The translations under genes and the position numbers were made by a program. From positions 62,001-126,000 of the forward strand of contig NZ_MCIA01000009.1 in the NCBI RefSeq assembly GCF_003609635.1: a stretch of DNA of 64,000 nt, written 5' to 3'. Of the stretch, positions 45,047 to 53,639 are shown one piece after another (the first letter of the stretch is position 1; each line of letters opens with the position of its first letter). A model generated the notes under the pieces. The model did no database searches, was not told the origin of the DNA, and worked only from the letters and a program-made list of their open reading frames with translations. The DNA comes from Lacrimispora algidixylanolytica (lineage in GTDB: Bacteria; Bacillota; Clostridia; Lachnospirales; Lachnospiraceae).

Positions 45047-46354
45047 CTACGGAAGCAGTAATTTCTGACCCGCTACAATCTTATTTTCATCCTCTAATCC
45101 ATTGAGCTCACAGATTTCCTTTAACTTGTTTACCGTATGGTATTCTGCCAGACTGATTCCGTAAAGCGTCTCTCCTTCCTGCACCACATGAACCCTTGCT
45201 CCTGAAGCTGCCGCTTCCTGGTTTTTAGAAGGGGCCTCGCTGGTCTCTTTTTGCGCACTGCTCTCGCCGGTTTGTGCCTTTGTGGTCTCTGCTGCAACTT
45301 GGCTGGTCTGTTCTGTGGCTTTCTCGCTTTCAGCTATGGTCTGACTTTCCTTTGTGTTGTCTGCCTGAGTCTGAGCCATGCTTGTTTCCGAGGTTACAGC
45401 GGCTTCTGTCGGCACCTGAACCTGCCCTGCCTGTGTTGGCTGGGTATTAGACATCGTCTCCTTATTCACTGCTGTTGTGGGCGATATGCCAGCTTCTGCA
45501 TCTTCCACCACCACACCGGTTTGGGATTTACTTTCTTTTTTATGATCTCCTGCTAAGAATTTTTCCGCTTTTGCCGGAATGGCAGAAACGATGACACTTT
45601 CCATGTTTTGCATTCGCTCAAAGTTGTTAAACATAACAATTCCGCCAGCTAATATGACGACTGACATGGCTGTGCACATGCCCCGAAGAAGCCCGGCGGT
45701 CTGATGCCTGTCCGTCGCTTCCTCTTTATGTTCGTCCATTCGCTTGCGGAATTCTTCAATAACCTTATCATTTGTATCAGTTTCGATACGTTTTACATCT
45801 TTTCGCAGTACCATATAGTCCTGCATCATCTGGTTTCTTTCATAATATATACTATAGCCCTGGAGCTTGTAAAATCCGTCTTCTGATGTTATGTAAACTG
45901 TTTCATCCCCTTCGATTCCATTGCTTAAATACATCAACTTGTTGGTGCCTTCAAAATACTGCATATGTTGTTTCCAGTAATTCAAAGGAGTCAGATCATC
46001 TCCTGGACTGCCACATAAAAACCAGCCGAGAATTGATCTCTTTGGGAAAAGCTGCTCAATGCTCTGATAGGCCTTTTTCCAGGAAATATCAGTAAATGAT
46101 ACCCTTCCTGCTTCTGTCACATCCTCCATCTCCAAAGCACCATCTATGAAGATATAAGGCATTCCGTCATTGAGTTCCATACTACCAAGCAGTAAGCCTA
46201 TCCGCAGCCCTTGTCCTCCCACAGGATACAGACGTTTTAAATACGTGTTCACATAATCCTCAACATATAGTTTTACGATCTGATCCCGTTCCCCGATCTG
46301 CCTGATGTTCTTTGGCAGCTTCGGGTACGGATTGTATAATTCACCCATTGGCAC
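45047..46354 (-). CDS. LysM protein with a membrane helix and MPN/JAB-like N-terminal domain
   Basis: This 435-residue protein has three parts. Residues about 25-180 form a soluble domain with LRIGLLLGS, FIDGALEM, a strand-helix segment ending SILGWFLCGSPGDDL and NKLMYLSNG. The layout recalls the MPN/JAB fold, but the metal-binding HxH and downstream D are replaced, so it would be inactive. A membrane helix lies at about 222-243. An external Thr/Gln/Glu-rich linker (about 265-387) leads to a C-terminal LysM domain (VVQEGETLYGISLAEY) that binds peptidoglycan. The first domain is therefore cytoplasmic. It lies between unknown and sporulation genes; function unknown. Confidence 0.85.
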   Translation of the reverse strand: MPMGELYNPYPKLPKNIRQIGERDQIVKLYVEDYVNTYLKRLYPVGGQGLRIGLLLGSMELNDGMPYIFIDGALEMEDVTEAGRVSFTDISWKKAYQSIEQLFPKRSILGWFLCGSPGDDLTPLNYWKQHMQYFEGTNKLMYLSNGIEGDETVYITSEDGFYKLQGYSIYYERNQMMQDYMVLRKDVKRIETDTNDKVIEEFRKRMDEHKEEATDRHQTAGLLRGMCTAMSVVILAGGIVMFNNFERMQNMESVIVSAIPAKAEKFLAGDHKKESKSQTGVVVEDAEAGISPTTAVNKETMSNTQPTQAGQVQVPTEAAVTSETSMAQTQADNTKESQTIAESEKATEQTSQVAAETTKAQTGESSAQKETSEAPSKNQEAAASGARVHVVQEGETLYGISLAEYHTVNKLKEICELNGLEDENKIVAGQKLLLP

Positions 46355-46410
46355 ACCTCGCTATTCTTTATAATCCAATGCATCATAGCATGTAATAGGC
46401 GAAAAACGTG

Positions 46411-47010
46411 TCAAAGCATGGACGTGTTCTCCCATAACTTTTCGACAAGATAAATACTATGGCTGATGCAGTCAGCCATACGCATGACAATGGAAAGTCT
46501 TATACTTTGGAGCATAAGTGGGTCATAATTACTACAGCTTCCAACGATTCCTGTTATGAAGATATCACCGACTGACCGAAGTTCCTTACTCACTCCAAGC
46601 CCTGGTTTTAAGGCTCCTCTGCCAAGGGTCACATGACCGATGTGCTCCATATTTCCAACAGAAGCATCCACAGCTACTATCACATAATTGGGATATCTTA
46701 AACGAAGCAAGGTCTGATACGTATCAAGATTCATGGCGTGTACCGGTCGCTCCAAAGTCCCAATGACCTCTATGTGCTCCAGACTTTGTTCTTTTAGCTT
46801 GTAACCAATTAAGGGCCCAAGGCTGTCTCCCGTGGAACGGTCGGTGCCGATGCACAAAAAAAGTACTCCTGATGCTTTCTTATTTTCCAGTTCTATACTT
46901 ATCATATCGTAAAGTCTGGAAGCGAAGTCCTCTGCTTCAAAGGAATGCTTTGTGTCATAATAAAAAACGTCCCGGTTGCTCCGGATCGAAATTCTTTCCC
47001 ATAGTTTCAT
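46411..47010 (-). CDS. yyaC: YyaC-type spore protease-like protein (DUF1256)
   Basis: This is a 199-residue sporulation protein of the YyaC family, related in fold to the germination protease. It contains VLFLCIGTDRSTGDSLGPLIG, the conserved IEVIGTLERPVHAMNL and IVAVDASVGN blocks. YyaC is made in the forespore compartment in Bacillus; its exact role is unclear. It supports the organism being a spore former. The gene precedes the LysM gene by 56 bases and may be co-transcribed with it. Confidence 0.92.
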   Translation of the reverse strand: MKLWERISIRSNRDVFYYDTKHSFEAEDFASRLYDMISIELENKKASGVLFLCIGTDRSTGDSLGPLIGYKLKEQSLEHIEVIGTLERPVHAMNLDTYQTLLRLRYPNYVIVAVDASVGNMEHIGHVTLGRGALKPGLGVSKELRSVGDIFITGIVGSCSNYDPLMLQSIRLSIVMRMADCISHSIYLVEKLWENTSML

Positions 47011-47098
47011 AATATCCTGCCTTGCTGTCCTTATTTTCTCTGTTCTATTATAAGCCGTGATTTATGGAATTATTCACTACATCGTCCTAGAAAAATCG

Positions 47099-47143
47099 CA
47101 AAAAAAAATGCAGGAAACAACTGCTTTCGCGTGTCTTCCTGCA
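47099..47143 (-). terminator. Terminator of the coiled-coil protein gene
   Basis: On the minus strand TGCAGGAA and TTCCTGCA enclose a 19-base loop and are followed by nine T residues, immediately after the stop codon of the gene at 47152. Confidence 0.88.
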
Positions 47144-47151
47144 CCTTCATT

Positions 47152-48243
47152 TTATTCCTTAAGACTCGAATATAGGGTTTTGGCTTCTCCTATGGTCGTC
47201 GCCTTCCCCATTCGTATCATATCAGCCAGTTCATCAAGTAGCTCCGGTATCATAAATTCTTTTCCAATATAAGAAGTATAATTGTCGTTGATAAACAAGG
47301 TCTGCTCCTTCACCCGGATCTCAGCCTCTTTGCCACTTGTCTGAGCTTCTTCATAATCCTTTGTAAGCTTTGTTAAGATATCTTTTCTGCCATCTGCAAT
47401 TTCATCTGATATAATGGTCTTTGTGACCTTATCAAACGTGTTCAAGGCTTCCCTTTTCTTATCCATGATATCTGTTAGCTCTTGTTCAATTCTTGCAATC
47501 TCATCATCAAATTTCTCCAAATCATAAGACGCTTCATCCCGATCCCGCTTAATGGAATTGATGATGACCTTCATCTTCCGGTCGTTAGTCTTAATAAGAT
47601 CCCTGATGGTTCTTCCTTTTCTCAAGGCACTAAGGTGCCTCATCTTTGTCCGGTTATAGATGAGAATATAGATACTCCCAAAAATAACAACGGTCATAAA
47701 ATAAATTCCGATTAAATAAAATAAGGTTTTCTCTGGAAGCAGAAAGTAGATTCCACATGGAAGGACAAGAAAAACTATGAGGATGACTGTAATTAAAAGC
47801 ATCCATTCCCGAAATCCTCCAGGAAGATAAAGCGCATAATATAGCCTGCTGTTGCAAAATTTAGGAACTCTCTCCTGACGGAACACGTCCTTCATCTGCT
47901 GCCTCAGCTCTTTATTATTTTCCTTAAGTTCTACAGTTTCCTCTTCAATCCGCTCTTTCACCCCTTGATTCTTGGCCTTTTCTCGTTTGGCCCTCATCCG
48001 CTTTAGTGCATCCTGTTCTCGTTCAATTTCTTTGTCATAAGTGCCTTCGATCTCATCGATTCTCTTCTTGATCGTAAGGCTGATATCATCTGCCACTGCC
48101 TTTCGTTCTGCTTCCAGCTCCTTTTCCAGATGTCTCTTCTCCTGATGGAACTTTTCCAGCAGATTCCTGCTTGCAGACAGCTCTTGGACGGCTCTGCACG
48201 CCTCTCCAAGAAAACCAACCTGATCTGTTATGGGTTGTGCCAT
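47152..48243 (-). CDS. Membrane protein with coiled coils on both sides of a helix pair
   Basis: I do not recognise this 363-residue protein. The first 125 residues are strongly charged and heptad-like (coiled coil, for example EKLRH-type repeats near ELEAERKAV). Two membrane helices with a short loop follow (about 150-200), then a second coiled coil to about residue 290 and a small C-terminal domain. The layout puts both ends in the cytoplasm, as a scaffold or stator-like protein might. GGGAGACTTAAG before this ATG fixes the start. It is a single gene with its own terminator. Confidence 0.75.
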   Translation of the reverse strand: MAQPITDQVGFLGEACRAVQELSASRNLLEKFHQEKRHLEKELEAERKAVADDISLTIKKRIDEIEGTYDKEIEREQDALKRMRAKREKAKNQGVKERIEEETVELKENNKELRQQMKDVFRQERVPKFCNSRLYYALYLPGGFREWMLLITVILIVFLVLPCGIYFLLPEKTLFYLIGIYFMTVVIFGSIYILIYNRTKMRHLSALRKGRTIRDLIKTNDRKMKVIINSIKRDRDEASYDLEKFDDEIARIEQELTDIMDKKREALNTFDKVTKTIISDEIADGRKDILTKLTKDYEEAQTSGKEAEIRVKEQTLFINDNYTSYIGKEFMIPELLDELADMIRMGKATTIGEAKTLYSSLKE

Positions 48244-48324
48244 CTTAAGTCTCCCTTCTTGGGTTTTTCCTATCAAGATTCTATCATATATTTCACTGTT
48301 TTACAATGTCCGTCATTTTCCACC

Positions 48325-48354
48325 TTGCGCTCTTTCCTTTCCCGATGATATAAT
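48325..48354 (+). promoter_or_regulatory. Promoter of the 88-residue protein gene
   Basis: TTGCGC and a perfect TATAAT are 18 bases apart; transcription would start near 48361, 50 bases before the start codon. Confidence 0.6.
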
Positions 48355-48410
48355 CGTTTTATCATGAAAACAAAGGGTGCAACTGCTGCATTAAGAAGGG
48401 ATAATACATT

Positions 48411-48677
48411 ATGTTTCGCATATGGGCAAAATTAGTCAAAGACACAAGGTTCCTTAAGGATACTGTTATCTGCAACTCTGATTACAGCCAGTCCAGGACT
48501 ACTATGATATTTAACGCTCTGGAAGAGATCTGCTACCAGCTTGATTTGGGAAAACCGATCTGGCTTGATGCCACTGTCCAGGATTTTAAAAAGCACTCCA
48601 AGGCCAGGTTCACCCAGGATAACTTTATTGAACACATAGACTTTGACTTTCTAGAAATCCAAGTCATTGAAGAATAA
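48411..48677 (+). CDS. Small conserved-looking protein of unknown function
   Basis: This 88-residue soluble protein has a basic N-terminal part (MFRIWAKLVKDTRFL) and an acidic C-terminus (IDFDFLEIQVIEE). It looks like a compact alpha/beta protein, but I cannot assign a family. The coding frame is supported by a good promoter upstream, an AAGGG-type site (AAGAAGGGA) about ten bases before the ATG, and a strong terminator directly after the stop codon. Confidence 0.7.
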   Translation: MFRIWAKLVKDTRFLKDTVICNSDYSQSRTTMIFNALEEICYQLDLGKPIWLDATVQDFKKHSKARFTQDNFIEHIDFDFLEIQVIEE

Positions 48678-48708
48678 AAGGGCTGTCGCACATGTGCGAC
48701 AGCCCTTT
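48677..48708 (+). terminator. Bidirectional terminator between two convergent genes
   Basis: AAAGGGCTGTCGCACA is followed at once by its exact reverse complement, giving a 16-base-pair stem that closes on itself. It serves the small protein gene on the plus strand and the lipoprotein gene on the minus strand. Confidence 0.88.
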
Positions 48709-48721
48709 CACTAAGTGTAGC

Positions 48722-49492
48722 TTATTGATTTCCCATCGTACTTGGGTCAACTTCTGTATAACCTTCTAAATCCGGAGCCGTAACTTCTACGGTCTGACCT
48801 GGATTATTATAGGCTGCATCGGTATCCATAACCATGGAAATGGTCTCGCCCTGAGCGGTCATATCCAAAGACATATTAATCTTTGATTTGGAGAAGTAAC
48901 CATCTTTATTCACAGTTGCTTCACCCTTTACTTCTTTGATGTTATAGGTTACGCCCTCTAAGTTGGTTCCCATCTGAGCAATCAGATCTTTTACATAGGT
49001 ATCCATCTTCTGTGCATCCACAGTAAAGGTGATTACCTGATTATCTCCATCCTTCTTCGCAGTGATTTCCTTCATATAAGAAGAATCCAGGCTTGCACCT
49101 TCTGTACTCTGCTTTACCTGCTCCATCATTTCTTTTAGATCCATGGCATATTTGATTTTCTGTCCCATGGAGTTCATGTAATAATATCCGTTTTCATAGT
49201 ACATGGAAATATCCAGGTCCTGTCCCATAACTGAGGTAGTTCCTGTTGCAGAATATCTCATACTATCTTTATTGATATCTGCAATCTTCATGTCTAGATT
49301 CATCTTCATCTCTGTCTTTTTCTCTCCCTGAGTCATCTGTGTATTGACTATGGAAGTTACGTCCATGGATGTCAGCTCTGAAGTTTTCTTCGTAGCCTCA
49401 TCATAAATAGTTTTTGCGTCCTTTGCTCCTGCGCAGGCAGTCATAGAAAATGCCATAGCAAAAACAAGGAACATGGTTAAAGTCTTTTTCAT
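48722..49492 (-). CDS. Lipoprotein of the DUF6612-like type
   Basis: This secreted lipoprotein has 256 residues. The signal peptide MKKTLTMFLVFAMAFSMTAC gives a lipobox MTAC (C20). The rest is predicted beta-rich with alternating strands such as KTEMKMNLDMKIADIN and SMYYENGYYYMNSMGQK, as in LolA/LppX-fold lipoproteins and the DUF6612 family. The function is unknown. AGGAGG precedes the ATG and a good promoter lies upstream; it appears monocistronic. Confidence 0.83.
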   Translation of the reverse strand: MKKTLTMFLVFAMAFSMTACAGAKDAKTIYDEATKKTSELTSMDVTSIVNTQMTQGEKKTEMKMNLDMKIADINKDSMRYSATGTTSVMGQDLDISMYYENGYYYMNSMGQKIKYAMDLKEMMEQVKQSTEGASLDSSYMKEITAKKDGDNQVITFTVDAQKMDTYVKDLIAQMGTNLEGVTYNIKEVKGEATVNKDGYFSKSKINMSLDMTAQGETISMVMDTDAAYNNPGQTVEVTAPDLEGYTEVDPSTMGNQ

Positions 49493-49531
49493 AGTTTCCT
49501 CCTTAAAAATGTGTTTCCTAGATACCCTTTA

Positions 49532-49560
49532 ATCATATCATGATATTTAAGTATTTCCAA
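49532..49560 (-). promoter_or_regulatory. Promoter of the DUF6612-like lipoprotein gene
   Basis: On the minus strand TTGGAA and TATGAT are 17 bases apart, about 40 bases before the start codon. Confidence 0.6.
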
Positions 49561-49617
49561 ATTAAGTTTTGTTAAATACTTCCTTAAGCGCGTCATGTGC
49601 ATCCCGCCTGGCATGGC

Positions 49618-49656
49618 TTTTCATGTAATAGGATACAATTTCCTATTACATGAAAA
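49618..49656. repeat. Perfect 16-base inverted repeat beyond the pgi terminator
   Basis: TTTTCATGTAATAGGA and TCCTATTACATGAAAA enclose a seven-base loop. It lies next to the pgi terminator, so two strong hairpins stand side by side in a gap with no gene. Its T-run is weak on either strand. Confidence 0.6.
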
Positions 49657-49703
49657 ATCCGGCATCCCGGACCGAACCCAAAAAGGTCCAAGCCGGAGTG
49701 CCG
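49657..49703 (-). terminator. Terminator of pgi
   Basis: On the minus strand CCGGCA...TGCCGG with an inner GGACC/GGTCC stem forms a long GC-rich hairpin followed by ATTTTT, about 20 bases after the pgi stop codon. Confidence 0.8.
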
Positions 49704-49721
49704 GTATCATATTCATACACC

Positions 49722-51068
49722 TTATAATCGTTTTAACAATTCTTCTCTTTCTTTCTCATAACCAGGCTTTCCTAACAGTGCGAACATGTTCTTTTTATAG
49801 CTTTCTACACCTGGCTGGTTAAACGGATTCACTCCAAGCAGATATCCGCTGACACCGCAAGCATACTCAAAGAAATAAAATAGCTGTCCTAAGCTGTATT
49901 CGTCCTGTTCTGGAATATCAATGACCAGATTAGGCACATCACCATCGCTATGAGCTATAATGGTGCCGTTCATGGCACTCTTATTTACAAAATCAACACT
50001 CTTTCCAGCAAGATAGTTCATGCCGTCGGTATCCACTTCTTCTTTCTTTAAAAGAATCTCTGCAGGAGATTCCTGGACATTTAAAACAGTTTCGAACATA
50101 ATTCTTGCCCCATCCTGAATAAACTGTCCCATAGAGTGGAGATCTGCGGTCAAATCTACTGCCGCCGGAAAAATACCTCTCTGGTCCTTACCTTCACTCT
50201 CACCAAAAAGCTGTTTCCACCATTCGGATACATAATGAAGGCTTGGTTCATAATTGGCTACGATTTCAACTGTCTTGCCCTTTCTAAGAAGGATATTGCG
50301 GACAGCCGCATACTGGAGCGCACCATTAGACTCATATGGAGTCTTGGTGACTGCTAATCTCGCATCACTTGCTCCTTCCATCAGCCGGTCAATGTCAGCA
50401 CCTGATACTGCGATGGGAAGAAGTCCTACGGCAGTGAGCACAGAAAAGCGTCCGCCTACATCATCGGGCACCACAAAGGTTTCATATCCTTCTTGGTCTG
50501 CCAGATCTTTAAGCGCTCCTTTTTCCTTATCCGTGGTGGCATAAATCCTTTTATTTGCCTCCTCACGACCATACTTTTCAATCAACATGTCCTTAAACAC
50601 ACGGAAAGCGATGGCAGGCTCAGTCGTAGTGCCGGACTTAGATATCATATTTACGGAGAAATCTTTTCCTTTTAGCACACCTTTTAAATCATTGATGTAT
50701 TTGCTGCTAATGCTGTTTCCAACAAAATAGATCTCCGGAGTTTTACGAGTTTCTTTGGGTAATACATTATAAAAACTATGGGATAAAAATTCAATGGCTG
50801 CTCTTGCACCAAGATAGGAACCGCCAATTCCAACCACTAAGAGTACATCAGAGTCCGATTGAATCTTTTTTGCAGCTTCCTTTATTCGGTGAAACTCTTC
50901 CTTATCATAATCGGACGGAAGGTCGATCCAGCCTAAAAAATCATTGCCTGCTCCGGATTTGTTCATTAAGGTGTCTCTTGCACACATAACCGCAGACTTC
51001 ATATTATCCATCTCTTCTGCTGAAACAAAGCCGGATGCTTTGGAATAATCAAAAACTATATTTCCCAT
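49722..51068 (-). CDS. pgi: Glucose-6-phosphate isomerase
   Basis: This glycolytic enzyme interconverts glucose 6-phosphate and fructose 6-phosphate in the cytoplasm. The 448 residues match the short bacterial form. Visible conserved blocks are [59 protein letters not shown] and the C-terminal [10 protein letters not shown]-like sequence [23 protein letters not shown] precedes the ATG. It is a single gene with its own terminator. Confidence 0.97.
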   Translation of the reverse strand: MGNIVFDYSKASGFVSAEEMDNMKSAVMCARDTLMNKSGAGNDFLGWIDLPSDYDKEEFHRIKEAAKKIQSDSDVLLVVGIGGSYLGARAAIEFLSHSFYNVLPKETRKTPEIYFVGNSISSKYINDLKGVLKGKDFSVNMISKSGTTTEPAIAFRVFKDMLIEKYGREEANKRIYATTDKEKGALKDLADQEGYETFVVPDDVGGRFSVLTAVGLLPIAVSGADIDRLMEGASDARLAVTKTPYESNGALQYAAVRNILLRKGKTVEIVANYEPSLHYVSEWWKQLFGESEGKDQRGIFPAAVDLTADLHSMGQFIQDGARIMFETVLNVQESPAEILLKKEEVDTDGMNYLAGKSVDFVNKSAMNGTIIAHSDGDVPNLVIDIPEQDEYSLGQLFYFFEYACGVSGYLLGVNPFNQPGVESYKKNMFALLGKPGYEKEREELLKRL

Positions 51069-51178
51069 TTCCCATATCTCCTTTTTCCTTATGTTCAGGT
51101 TGCTGACTGCCTGTTTAGGGAAATTATATCATATAATCCTTCCGTTTGCGACATGATTTTCCTGGTACTGCCAAATGT

Positions 51179-52114
51179 TCAGGTTAGATATTCTTGAAGA
51201 ATTTCACCGATTAGTTTTAATTCTTCTGGGTTTAAATCCTTAAGCCAATCCTCTCCTGCCCGGTTGCTTCTCTCTTTTTCCCGGCTTGCCGCAATCTGTT
51301 CCAAACTCCGTTTTAGATAATCCACATCTCGTCTGTTACTCGCAGCCTCTGAAGCTACCGGTTTTTCCATCTCCGGTCCTATTTTATCTGGATACTGCTC
51401 CATTTGTGGTGCCTGACGGTTTCTTACTGGTTTTTCCGGTCTCTCTGATTTTAATCTCTGCCTTGCACTTCTTCTATCCGGTTTTGGTTCGGCCTCTTGA
51501 ATTTCTTCTACTCCATTTTTACTTGCTTGGGAATAAATGGACCTTATATTTTCACGGGGCTCCAAATGCGGTCCCGACATTGCATCTAAATCATCTCGTT
51601 CCTGATCCAATCTATATATGAGGATATTTTCCAGATAATTGTCAAGCGCCGCAAATAGCTGCTGCCGTTTCTCTGAAATTCCTGCCCCATGCTCCACTAA
51701 TATAGTAAAGAGCCCTGCCATGATTCCAACGGAACCATATAATACGATGTAGTACGGATCGGTACGATACCAATAGGAAGCAAACGCTGCACCGCCTCCC
51801 AGCAAAAAGCACCAAAGCGTCATTTGATTGGAAAAGATGTTCCAACCGTGGAAGGTGACCCCCATACATCTAAAGTCATACATCTGACGCTCTAAATAAG
51901 GTTTGATTCTTGGAATACCTTGGTTTAACTGATATGTAGATTCCGTCTTCTGCTTAAAGGCACGAAGACTCTTATTCTTCGTAAGTAATAGGTTGTCCGA
52001 TTCTTTAATCATTCTTTTGTAGAGGTTACGTGTCAGCCATCTGGTGATCACACCGATGCCGCAAAATGCTGCTAGCACGTATAACGCTTTGCCTGTCTGT
52101 AAAAATTCCAGCAT
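51179..52114 (-). CDS. Membrane protein of unknown function with charged C-terminus
   Basis: I do not recognise this 311-residue protein. It has an N-terminal membrane helix (about 11-27), a cytoplasmic stretch rich in basic residues, two further helices (about 95-140), and a long charged tail rich in Arg, Glu and Pro that looks disordered. The C-terminal end (DWLKDLNPEELKLIGEIL) may be a short helix that binds a partner. GGGGAGC before this ATG sets the start. No clear link with its neighbours pgi and mtnN. Confidence 0.7.
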   Translation of the reverse strand: MLEFLQTGKALYVLAAFCGIGVITRWLTRNLYKRMIKESDNLLLTKNKSLRAFKQKTESTYQLNQGIPRIKPYLERQMYDFRCMGVTFHGWNIFSNQMTLWCFLLGGGAAFASYWYRTDPYYIVLYGSVGIMAGLFTILVEHGAGISEKRQQLFAALDNYLENILIYRLDQERDDLDAMSGPHLEPRENIRSIYSQASKNGVEEIQEAEPKPDRRSARQRLKSERPEKPVRNRQAPQMEQYPDKIGPEMEKPVASEAASNRRDVDYLKRSLEQIAASREKERSNRAGEDWLKDLNPEELKLIGEILQEYLT

Positions 52115-52242
52115 AATAATAGCTCCCCTTTCGTACCCGGTCTCCCCGGGTGATAGGTCTATTATAAACACCCGGTAAGGCTTTGGGAAGATGAGAGAGC
52201 CTAGAATCGTTCGTCAAATCCTGTCAGGATTCGATTCTGAAC

Positions 52243-52941
52243 CTAATATGAATACCTTTGTGCAACGGCTAAAATAAGGTTTACGGAGTGTTTTACTGCC
52301 AGGGGTTCAAACTCGCTATAGTCCATATCTGCGCTGTCATCCGCCTTGTCTGAGATGGCTCTAATGATGAGAAATGGGATATGGTTTAAGTAGGCCGCCT
52401 GAGCGATGGCAGCACCCTCCATCTCGGTGCATGCGCCACCAAAAGTTTTTGAAATCCACTCTTTTTTAACCCTATCGGAAATAAACTGATCCCCTGAGAC
52501 CACTCTTCCAATGAAAACTCCAATCTCAGGATTAACTTCTTTACAACAATCATAAGCCAGTTTTCTAAGTTCTTCGTCGGCAGAAAATGAAAATTCTTTC
52601 ATCTGGGGAATCTGTCCTGCTGGATAACCAAAGCCAGTTGCATCCATATCATGATGGACCACATCCGTAGAAAGTACCACATCTGCGATGTTGATTTCAG
52701 GTTTCAGTGATCCGGCAATACCGGTGTTGATGACTGCGCTCACCTGGTATTGATCTGCAAGAATTTGGGTACAGATAGCCGCATTTACTTTTCCAATCCC
52801 GCAACGTACCACAACTGCTTCCTTGCCCTTTAATACACCTCTATAAAAATCCATACCTGCTATGGTCTTTACCGTTACATTCTCCATAGATTTCTTTACT
52901 TCTGCCACTTCTACGTCCATGGCTCCGATAATTCCTAACAT
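52243..52941 (-). CDS. mtnN: 5'-methylthioadenosine/S-adenosylhomocysteine nucleosidase
   Basis: This cytoplasmic enzyme splits adenine from methylthioadenosine and S-adenosylhomocysteine, recycling by-products of S-adenosylmethionine. The 232 residues show MLGIIGAMDVEVAEVK with the catalytic acid near residue 11, NTGIAGSL, CTEMEGAAIAQ and AISDKADDSA with the catalytic aspartate. The length is typical of the Pfs family. AGGAGG precedes the ATG. Confidence 0.96.
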   Translation of the reverse strand: MLGIIGAMDVEVAEVKKSMENVTVKTIAGMDFYRGVLKGKEAVVVRCGIGKVNAAICTQILADQYQVSAVINTGIAGSLKPEINIADVVLSTDVVHHDMDATGFGYPAGQIPQMKEFSFSADEELRKLAYDCCKEVNPEIGVFIGRVVSGDQFISDRVKKEWISKTFGGACTEMEGAAIAQAAYLNHIPFLIIRAISDKADDSADMDYSEFEPLAVKHSVNLILAVAQRYSY

Positions 52942-53015
52942 AACATTCCTCCTTTAAAATGATTTTTTCTATTATTATATATTATAACGTCTTTATTCCT
53001 GTTTGAAAAGTGCTA

Positions 53016-53044
53016 TTGACACCTTACCGCAGTTTGACTATAAT
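53016..53044 (+). promoter_or_regulatory. Consensus promoter of the TSCPD protein gene
   Basis: Perfect TTGACA and perfect TATAAT are exactly 17 bases apart, with transcription from about 53051. This is the strongest sigma-A promoter by sequence in the window. Confidence 0.85.
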
Positions 53045-53090
53045 TTAGTTTGTTTACATGCGATGGCTTAAGGAGTTGGAGGTACCAATC

Positions 53091-53342
53091 ATGAATTATA
53101 AAACACGGGGCGTATGCTCAAAGGAAATCAGTTTTGAAGTGGAAGACAATAAGGTAGTTAAGGTTCAGTTCGTCGGCGGCTGTTCCGGTAATACGCAGGG
53201 CGTATCAAGGCTTGTGGAAGGAATGGATGTAGATGAAGCGATTAAGCGTCTGGATGGAATTCAGTGCGGGTTTCGTCCTACCTCTTGTCCAGACCAGCTT
53301 TCTCAAGCATTAAAGGAATTTAAGGAGCAAGCTCCTTCATAA
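53091..53342 (+). CDS. TSCPD domain protein (TIGR03905 type)
   Basis: This 83-residue protein consists of a single TSCPD domain, as found at the C-terminus of some ribonucleotide reductases and in small stand-alone proteins of anaerobes. It carries GVCSKEISFEV, VGGCSGNTQGVSRLVEGM and the ending GIQCGFRPTSCPDQLSQAL. The cysteines (GC, QCG, SCPD) suggest metal binding. The function is unknown. GGAGG before this ATG sets the start; an earlier in-frame ATG lies within ten bases of the predicted transcription start. Confidence 0.9.
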   Translation: MNYKTRGVCSKEISFEVEDNKVVKVQFVGGCSGNTQGVSRLVEGMDVDEAIKRLDGIQCGFRPTSCPDQLSQALKEFKEQAPS

Positions 53343-53359
53343 GGATACATTCCGAATCA

Positions 53360-53418
53360 CAGCGCTGTAAGGCATCTGTTAATAACAGAAATCTTGCGGC
53401 GCTGTTTTAATTTTTTTA
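53360..53418 (+). terminator. Terminator of the TSCPD protein gene
   Basis: CAGCGCTGTAAG and CTTGCGGCGCTG pair around a loop and are followed by TTTTAATTTTTTT. Confidence 0.82.
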
Positions 53419-53477
53419 CGTTTTTTTAACAAGTGTATTCCATTTTTTCATAATAGGTATGATTTTACAATTAAATA

Positions 53478-53506
53478 TTGACAATACCATCTATTTATTT
53501 TAGTAT
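53478..53506 (+). promoter_or_regulatory. Promoter of the pectate lyase gene
   Basis: Perfect TTGACA and TAGTAT are 17 bases apart. Transcription from about 53513 would give a leader of roughly 127 bases, in which no clear regulatory fold was seen. Confidence 0.7.
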
Positions 53507-53639
53507 GAAACTATATATTTTGCACAAACACGGACATCTCAGGGATTCTCAGGCTAACTTATGTTTTTTTATGTTTTTGCTGGATCTTCTTGATCAAATA
53601 ATTGGTCAGGAATCTAGATATAAAGAAAGGGGTTATTAT

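Noticed and set aside
52200-52240. Inverted repeat AGAATCG...CGATTCT near the end of mtnN as a terminator
   Set aside because: Arms are interrupted and no T-run follows on either strand, so it was not listed as a terminator.
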